Of a stretch of 9,736 nt of DNA, positions 6,151-9,736 are shown one piece after another; position 1 is the stretch's first letter, and each line of letters begins with the position of its first letter. A model generated the notes under the pieces. It was not told the origin of the DNA, ran no database searches, and saw only the letters and a program-made list of their open reading frames with translations. A program made the position numbers and the translations under genes. This stretch comes from Candidatus Sigynarchaeota archaeon (GTDB taxonomy: Archaea; Asgardarchaeota; Lokiarchaeia; Sigynarchaeales; Sigynarchaeaceae): positions 1 to 9,736 of the forward strand of contig JAUQYW010000257.1 in NCBI GenBank assembly GCA_030587525.1. The letters run 5' to 3'.

Positions 6151-7465
6151 ATAGTTTAGTATCCTTTCGTCCAATTTTTTCCTTGGATATTTCATTTTCT
6201 TTCCAGGCAGCGAACATTTCGTCTATCTTTTCAATCGCCGATGATAAATCCTCCTTTTCGAATCGGACAAAATTATCTTCGATTTTCAAGCCGAGCGGCC
6301 CTGCCCAATCGATGATAAAACTGGAAAAAGTAGGCTTGTCCATATCCATCTTTGCTTGAAGGTATTGAAGCGTGCACGAGTCATTTCCCTCGTTGAAAAC
6401 TCCCATTAACCGTTCCAGTGAACTAAAGTTCTCAAGCCAATATTGTGCTTCATTCACGATATCGGCAATTTCGAAGGCTTCTGCCAATTCTTTTATTTTA
6501 ACAAACTCGTTATAAATCATGATGAAATTCTTTCTATCACCTCGAGCCATTACCTTCTTTTTCGTCATCCCGAAGTGTTTTTTCAGATCGTCCTTGCCTT
6601 GTTGTTGAAGCGATGTAAAAACATCTTGTGCAATTATAACGAGGTCAATTAATCCAGCACGCCTTGCCATGTGTTCTATTTGAACGATGCGCCGGACCGA
6701 TTGTAAACTGCCAATTGCTTGAATCGACAATTGGACATCATTTAAGTCCGTCTCCAAATTCCTCTTGATAACCATCCTCCTGGATTCAATTTTAGAGATC
6801 TTTTCTGCAATCGCTGCATCAAGAAGTCTTTGATGGGGAATGCGCTTGTTTAATTCAAAAACCTTGGTCAAATCTTTCATCGTGCTCACGCCGAACGATC
6901 CCGCAACCAAATCACCCTCGGCGATTTTTCCATCGACTTCTAACGAAATGGCCTTGATTCGATCTTGAAATTTTTTCGCATCCATCTTAATTAAATGGTG
7001 ATATTTTCTTAAAAACGACCCCGTGATTTGAAATTTCAAGAAATGAAACAATAAGAATCGAAATCTTGATTGTTTTACACTCCGGAACGCATCCGAGTCT
7101 ATCGCAAGGTGCAATATCTTCTCAATTGCATCCGAGTGTTCAATGGTGCCTCGATTGTCTTCAGCACGGATGGTATCTCGAAGATAAATAAGGTGCGCAT
7201 CCAGGTCAAACGCCATTATCTCCATTGCTTTCTTTATTACAGTGTCCATGCATCCGATGCTTACAAGTAATAAATAGATGGACATCACGGAAAACGTGAT
7301 CGCGAGAATTGGTGAAATAAAGGAGGTTTCTCGTTGAATAAAAAATATGAGCCAGCATGAAACGTCGATAATAAGAATCAAGCAGAACAAACTGAAAGAC
7401 CAGAATCCAAGCGCGTGGAGTCTTTTGAGGATTGCAGTCTCTTCAATGAGTACATCGCCGGTCAT
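6149..7465 (-). CDS. Membrane-anchored helical protein with PCI-like C-terminal winged helix
   Basis: A 438-residue protein with no firm family. Two helices, about 18-43 (LGFWSFSLFCLILIIDVSCWLIFFI) and 49-72 (FISPILAITFSVMSIYLLLVSIG), form an N-terminal hairpin anchor. Residues 75-365 are soluble, charged and almost all helical, with heptad-like stretches (DDLKKHFGMTKKKVMARGD and the surrounding region). Residues about 368-432 look like a winged helix of the PCI type: SCTLQYLQAKMDMDKPTFSS, then FIIDWAGPLGLKIEDNFVRFE, then a final helix. PCI domains scaffold large complexes such as the proteasome lid and eIF3, and PCI-like proteins are reported in Asgard archaea. The match is by eye and weak. 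The gene is clearly AT-richer than its neighbours: 17 of 60 bases are G/C at 6961-7020, against 40 of 60 at 2821-2880 in the flippase. This hints at different ancestry or relaxed constraint. It is alone on its strand. Confidence 0.6.
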   Translation of the reverse strand: MTGDVLIEETAILKRLHALGFWSFSLFCLILIIDVSCWLIFFIQRETSFISPILAITFSVMSIYLLLVSIGCMDTVIKKAMEIMAFDLDAHLIYLRDTIRAEDNRGTIEHSDAIEKILHLAIDSDAFRSVKQSRFRFLLFHFLKFQITGSFLRKYHHLIKMDAKKFQDRIKAISLEVDGKIAEGDLVAGSFGVSTMKDLTKVFELNKRIPHQRLLDAAIAEKISKIESRRMVIKRNLETDLNDVQLSIQAIGSLQSVRRIVQIEHMARRAGLIDLVIIAQDVFTSLQQQGKDDLKKHFGMTKKKVMARGDRKNFIMIYNEFVKIKELAEAFEIADIVNEAQYWLENFSSLERLMGVFNEGNDSCTLQYLQAKMDMDKPTFSSFIIDWAGPLGLKIEDNFVRFEKEDLSSAIEKIDEMFAAWKENEISKEKIGRKDTKL

Positions 7466-7498
7466 TGCTCTCTAAAGTTTATCACAATAATAATGACC

Positions 7499-7506
7499 TA
7501 TAAAAT
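7499..7506 (-). promoter_or_regulatory. TATA box for the PCI-like gene
   Basis: On the minus strand, AATTTTATAG lies 34-41 bases before the ATG at 7465. That spacing gives a leader of roughly 10 bases. No clear ribosome site is present, consistent with an almost leaderless transcript. Confidence 0.45.
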
Positions 7507-7575
7507 TGACATTCATCCGTAATGTATGTCCATATTGTCACGTTTCCGTGAACACGGGGAACAAATATCTGCACA

Positions 7576-8032
7576 TCAAGGTTCCGGAAATACGGGATTT
7601 TTCTGCCAATCAAACAAGACGTGCTTTGCATCGCCCTGGACGAGCGAGATCTGGCTGCCCGGCACGACGTGGCCGATCACGTGGAATTTCATGCCGGTGC
7701 CCGCGCAGGTTTTTTCTGCAACCGCGCATCTCGTCTTGTTCAGCGCCACGAGGAACCCGGACGTGAGATAGGCGGTCGAAAACCAGAGTAGATCTGGAAA
7801 TTCTAGCACGGCGAGCGCGGCTTGCAGCATCGTGACGTCGAACTCGCAACCCACGCGGGAGAAATTCGCCATGAGCAGCGTCGTGCAGCGTCGTGAGTGG
7901 AGGTGAGTCGTAAGCTTCGGCGCGTGCCGGCAGGTTCCGCGTCGGGGCAAAGCATGGCTCGAAATCACCATCGTGACAAATGAAATCGCATGTATCTTTG
8001 CACGAAACCGGGCATCTACCGAAACGGTTCAA
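7576..8032 (-). pseudogene. Frameshifted remnant of a V4R-domain protein
   Basis: The 3' part (frame open from 7971 to 7576) contains a recognisable V4R module. It runs FDVTMLQAALAVLEF, then DLLWFSTAYLTSGFLVALNK, then VAEKTCAGTGMKFHVIG, following the family pattern 'GYxxGfxxaxxgkxvxvxExxCxaxGxxxCxF'. The second expected Cys/His is imperfect. V4R domains bind small hydrophobic ligands or metal and occur in sensors and methanogenesis-related proteins. Upstream of residue T31 this frame turns to low-quality sequence, while the neighbouring frame (...NLPARAEAYDSPPLTTL) reads like protein. Removing one copy of the 10-base tandem duplication at 7875-7894 joins the two frames exactly (...PPLTTL-LMANFSRVG...). 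No good start codon exists in the upstream frame (only a TTG at 8032; stop at 8042-8044), so a further lesion or truncation is likely. It may be a dead gene, or an assembly error in a live one. Confidence 0.55.
7875..7894. repeat. 10-base perfect tandem duplication causing a frameshift
   Basis: Gcagcgtcgt occurs twice in a row (7875-7884 and 7885-7894). Ten is not a multiple of three, so the second copy shifts the V4R reading frame by one. Deleting either copy restores a single open frame across the junction. Confidence 0.75.
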
Positions 8033-8144
8033 TATATCTATTTACAAAGTGTTACTCGAGATATATTCGAGAATGTACTCGACAACGTGGCATTTCACGA
8101 GGGACTTGGCCAGAGTTAGAGGATCAAGACCCCTCCAGCATAGT

Positions 8145-8167
8145 GACAAACTTTTTTCTAGTTTGTC
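8145..8167. promoter_or_regulatory. Perfect 8-base stem inverted repeat upstream of the tail-collar gene
   Basis: Gacaaact-N7-agtttgtc: eight-base arms pair without mismatch around a seven-base, T-rich loop. It ends 8 bases before the TATA-like box of the downstream gene. That suits an operator or upstream activator site better than an RNA element of that gene, because it would lie before the transcript start. It could instead terminate something read from the left, as T5 lies in the loop rather than after the stem. Confidence 0.4.
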
Positions 8168-8174
8168 CCCAAAC

Positions 8175-8186
8175 TTATTATTTAAG
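8175..8186 (+). promoter_or_regulatory. TATA-like box for the tail-collar gene
   Basis: Ttattatttaag is A/T-rich and suitably placed. A start about 26 bases on would fall near 8209, leaving a leader of about 30 bases that includes GGGTGA at 8225-8230 before the ATG at 8241. Confidence 0.4.
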
Positions 8187-8240
8187 AAAAAGGGAGTACA
8201 TCAGTATTGAAAAAAAATCTTCATGGGTGACTTTCAAAGC

Positions 8241-9736
8241 ATGATACGAAAAATTGTGCATGAAAAACGCATAAAGTATTCTTACAAGGGAAATGAAATC
8301 GGCTTTTTTCTGCTGGTATGCTTGATCGGGTTGTGTTTCATGCAGCCTGCCGAGGAAGGGAGTTATCAATTGAACAAGAGTAGGATTGGCGATTCTAGCG
8401 TGATCCCGGCTGGAATCATCGGCATCTGGGCTGGTTCATTGACGGCAATCCCGCAAGGCTGGATCTTGTGCAATGGCTCCGGAACGACCGTGGATATGGA
8501 AGGGCGTTTCCCGATTGGCATCCAGGGTGCCGAGGAACCGGGTGCAATCGGAGGCTCCAGCACCCACGTGCATGAATATTCGAGCATCCCAATACATTCT
8601 CATGTCGCCTTGACGTCGGGAAATCACCTCTCGGATGATGCGCCTGGTATAACGGGTACAGGTAGCGCCGGCGGGGTTGACGCATCAGTGGCAGCAACCT
8701 ATAGCCTGGCATCCACGAGCACGGCCGGGTCCCACACGCACCCGGTCACTGCAGTGGGAAGCGCGCTCTGCTATTCATTGGCGGGAAATAACCTTCCCCC
8801 CTTCACGAACATCACGTATATCATTGCATCATCGGCCTTATCGAGGCTCCCGGTCGGCATCATCATGCTCTGGACAAGTGCCAAGGCGTCCATCCCAACC
8901 GGCTGGCGAGCCTGCGACGGAATAGGAGGGGCGGTGAACCTGTCGGGACAATTCCTTCTCGGAACGGACTCTCCCGGGAGCATTCTTGGTACGGGCGGTG
9001 CAAGTACTCACGCGCACGCATATAACCAGGTCCCCTTGCATTCCCACGAGATGAACACCACTGGAAATCACTTTCACACGTTTCCACGATACACGAGCGC
9101 CGGATCCGGGGTGAACGCAGTACATTTCACGGGAACAGGGTCGACGGCATCAAGGGATGGGGTAAATGAAGGGTACCATTCGCATACCCTACTGACAACG
9201 GGGATTACCGGTTCCACGACCAATTCAAGCTCGATCATGCCCTCCTACCATTCCGTGGTATTTATCGAGAAGGTGATCGATGACGACGGCATCCCAGACG
9301 GGATCGTGGGTTTGTGGACGGGAACCACGGCTTCGATACCCGCGAGATGGCATGTATGCAACGGGACATCCGGCCGGCCGGATATGAGCGGATTGTTTGT
9401 TCGTGGAACGACGGGTGATGAGATCCCCGCCGTGTACCTGAATTCAACTGCCCACAATCATTCATATACTGATATTCCCGCACATACCCACACGGTTGGT
9501 TCTAGCGGCACCCATCATCACAGCTACACGTACGCGGTTGCAACGGGGGGAAGTAGTTACCCGACAGGGGGGGTTGGATCTGTCATCATCGTGTCTACAA
9601 ACGCGGCTGGAGCGCATAGCCACCAGGTCACCACGAATGGTTCTGCTAGTTGCGTAACAAACGTAACTATGCCATCGCCGCCTTTTGTCAAGGTCGCATT
9701 CATCATATTCACGTACTCGAATTCCCCGCCCGTGGC
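8241..9736 (+). CDS. Membrane-anchored or secreted protein with three tandem phage tail-collar-like domains (cut by window edge)
   Basis: The 498 visible residues run off the right edge. A basic N-terminus (MIRKIVHEKRIKYSYKGNE) is followed by a hydrophobic helix at about 20-35 (IGFFLLVCLIGLCFM), a signal peptide or signal anchor. Then three tail-collar-like domains begin at G58, G206 and G354, exactly 148 residues apart. Each opens G-I-x-x-(L/I)-W-x4-(A)-x-IP-x-x-W-x-x-C-(N/D)-G, then (D/N)-(M/L)-x-G-x-F. A Gly/Ser/Thr-rich part with HxH motifs follows, and then a (P)-P-x-x-x-(V/I)-x-(F/Y)-I strand. The His pairs are in register: 109/111, 119/121, 129 and 165/167; 257/259, 267/269, 277/279 and 313/315; 405/407, 415/417, 425/427 and 459/461. 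Collar domains cap trimeric phage tail fibres, and HxH residues there bind metal. The start is taken as ATG 8241 for its GGGTGA; in-frame ATG 8223 is possible. It is probably a cell-surface adhesin-like protein, and no other viral gene is in view. Confidence 0.75.
   Translation, partial: MIRKIVHEKRIKYSYKGNEIGFFLLVCLIGLCFMQPAEEGSYQLNKSRIGDSSVIPAGIIGIWAGSLTAIPQGWILCNGSGTTVDMEGRFPIGIQGAEEPGAIGGSSTHVHEYSSIPIHSHVALTSGNHLSDDAPGITGTGSAGGVDASVAATYSLASTSTAGSHTHPVTAVGSALCYSLAGNNLPPFTNITYIIASSALSRLPVGIIMLWTSAKASIPTGWRACDGIGGAVNLSGQFLLGTDSPGSILGTGGASTHAHAYNQVPLHSHEMNTTGNHFHTFPRYTSAGSGVNAVHFTGTGSTASRDGVNEGYHSHTLLTTGITGSTTNSSSIMPSYHSVVFIEKVIDDDGIPDGIVGLWTGTTASIPARWHVCNGTSGRPDMSGLFVRGTTGDEIPAVYLNSTAHNHSYTDIPAHTHTVGSSGTHHHSYTYAVATGGSSYPTGGVGSVIIVSTNAAGAHSHQVTTNGSASCVTNVTMPSPPFVKVAFIIFTYSNSPPV
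8412..9734 (+). repeat. Three 148-codon protein repeats (tail-collar-like units)
   Basis: Units at 8412-8855, 8856-9299 and 9300 to the window edge. Units 1 and 2 align without a gap at all four histidine positions. Unit 3 is two residues shorter between its third and fourth HxH. The DNA has diverged, so the triplication is old and has been kept by selection on the protein. Confidence 0.75.

Larger units (their letters stand above)
8045..8240. other. Intergenic region upstream of the tail-collar gene
   Basis: No gene is supported in this stretch. It contains short repeated words around 8053-8085 (ctcga-N7-tcgag; tactcga twice), the hairpin at 8145-8167, and the TATA-like box at 8175-8186. 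No tRNA-like fold was seen. Confidence 0.4.

Noticed and set aside
7610..8032. Minus-strand 140-residue frame taken as one gene
   Set aside because: Only its first part (before about 7890) reads like protein; past the 10-base duplication it becomes Arg-rich shadow of the V4R frame. It is treated as half of a broken gene.
8028..8090. Possible tRNA or small RNA in the gap before the tail-collar gene
   Set aside because: No cloverleaf arms or T-loop could be matched; only short repeats of ctcga/tcgag are present.
8366..9483. Several minus-strand open frames opposite the tail-collar gene
   Set aside because: They lie antisense to strongly patterned repeat protein and have no signals or domains of their own.
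8241..9736. Reading the His/Gly/Ser/Thr-rich repeats as a generic metal-binding or collagen-like adhesin
   Set aside because: The repeated W...IP..GW..C(N/D)G...(D/N)(M/L)xGxF opening with HxH pairs and a P-P/S...F-I end matches tail-collar domains better; there is no Gly-X-Y periodicity.

Overview
The window reads as archaeal chromosome. Most genes have a TATA-like box about 25-60 bases upstream and GGTGA-type ribosome binding sites. No bacterial -35/-10 pairs stand out. The pairing of homoserine dehydrogenase with a separate ACT-domain regulator is a known archaeal layout. An Asgard-type archaeon is possible, because of a membrane-anchored protein with a PCI-like C-terminal winged helix, a PadR/zinc-ribbon regulator and a large MOP-family flippase. 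That assignment is inference and weakly held.

Left part (1-2427). A minus-strand operon holds an ACT-domain protein followed by the start of homoserine dehydrogenase (threonine/methionine branch of the aspartate pathway). It diverges from a plus-strand hotdog acyl-CoA thioesterase. The two share a short intergenic region in which a near-perfect palindrome covers the TATA box. Next comes a minus-strand zinc-ribbon membrane protein ending in five QPG repeats. The strongest Shine-Dalgarno in the window lies upstream of it, but out of frame. A small plus-strand multi-helix membrane protein follows.

Middle (2428-6136). A 643-residue MOP-superfamily (MATE/Wzx-like) flippase on the minus strand diverges from a two-gene plus-strand operon. 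The operon encodes a PadR-family regulator with a C-terminal zinc ribbon and, overlapping it by 8 bases, a DUF1700/HAAS-type six-helix membrane protein. The intergenic region has one central TATA box and several inverted repeats on the PadR side, as expected for an autoregulated PadR module.

Right part (6137-9736). A minus-strand, AT-rich gene encodes a two-helix membrane protein with a long helical body and a PCI-like C-terminal winged helix. Then comes a roughly 775-base stretch without an intact gene. It holds the broken remains of a V4R-domain protein, whose two reading frames rejoin if one copy of a 10-base tandem duplication is removed. The window ends in a plus-strand gene, open at the edge, for a membrane-anchored or secreted protein. 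It consists of three tandem 148-residue phage tail-collar-like domains, each with conserved HxH motifs in register. This is the most unusual item here: one chain carrying three copies of a fold that is normally a homotrimer.
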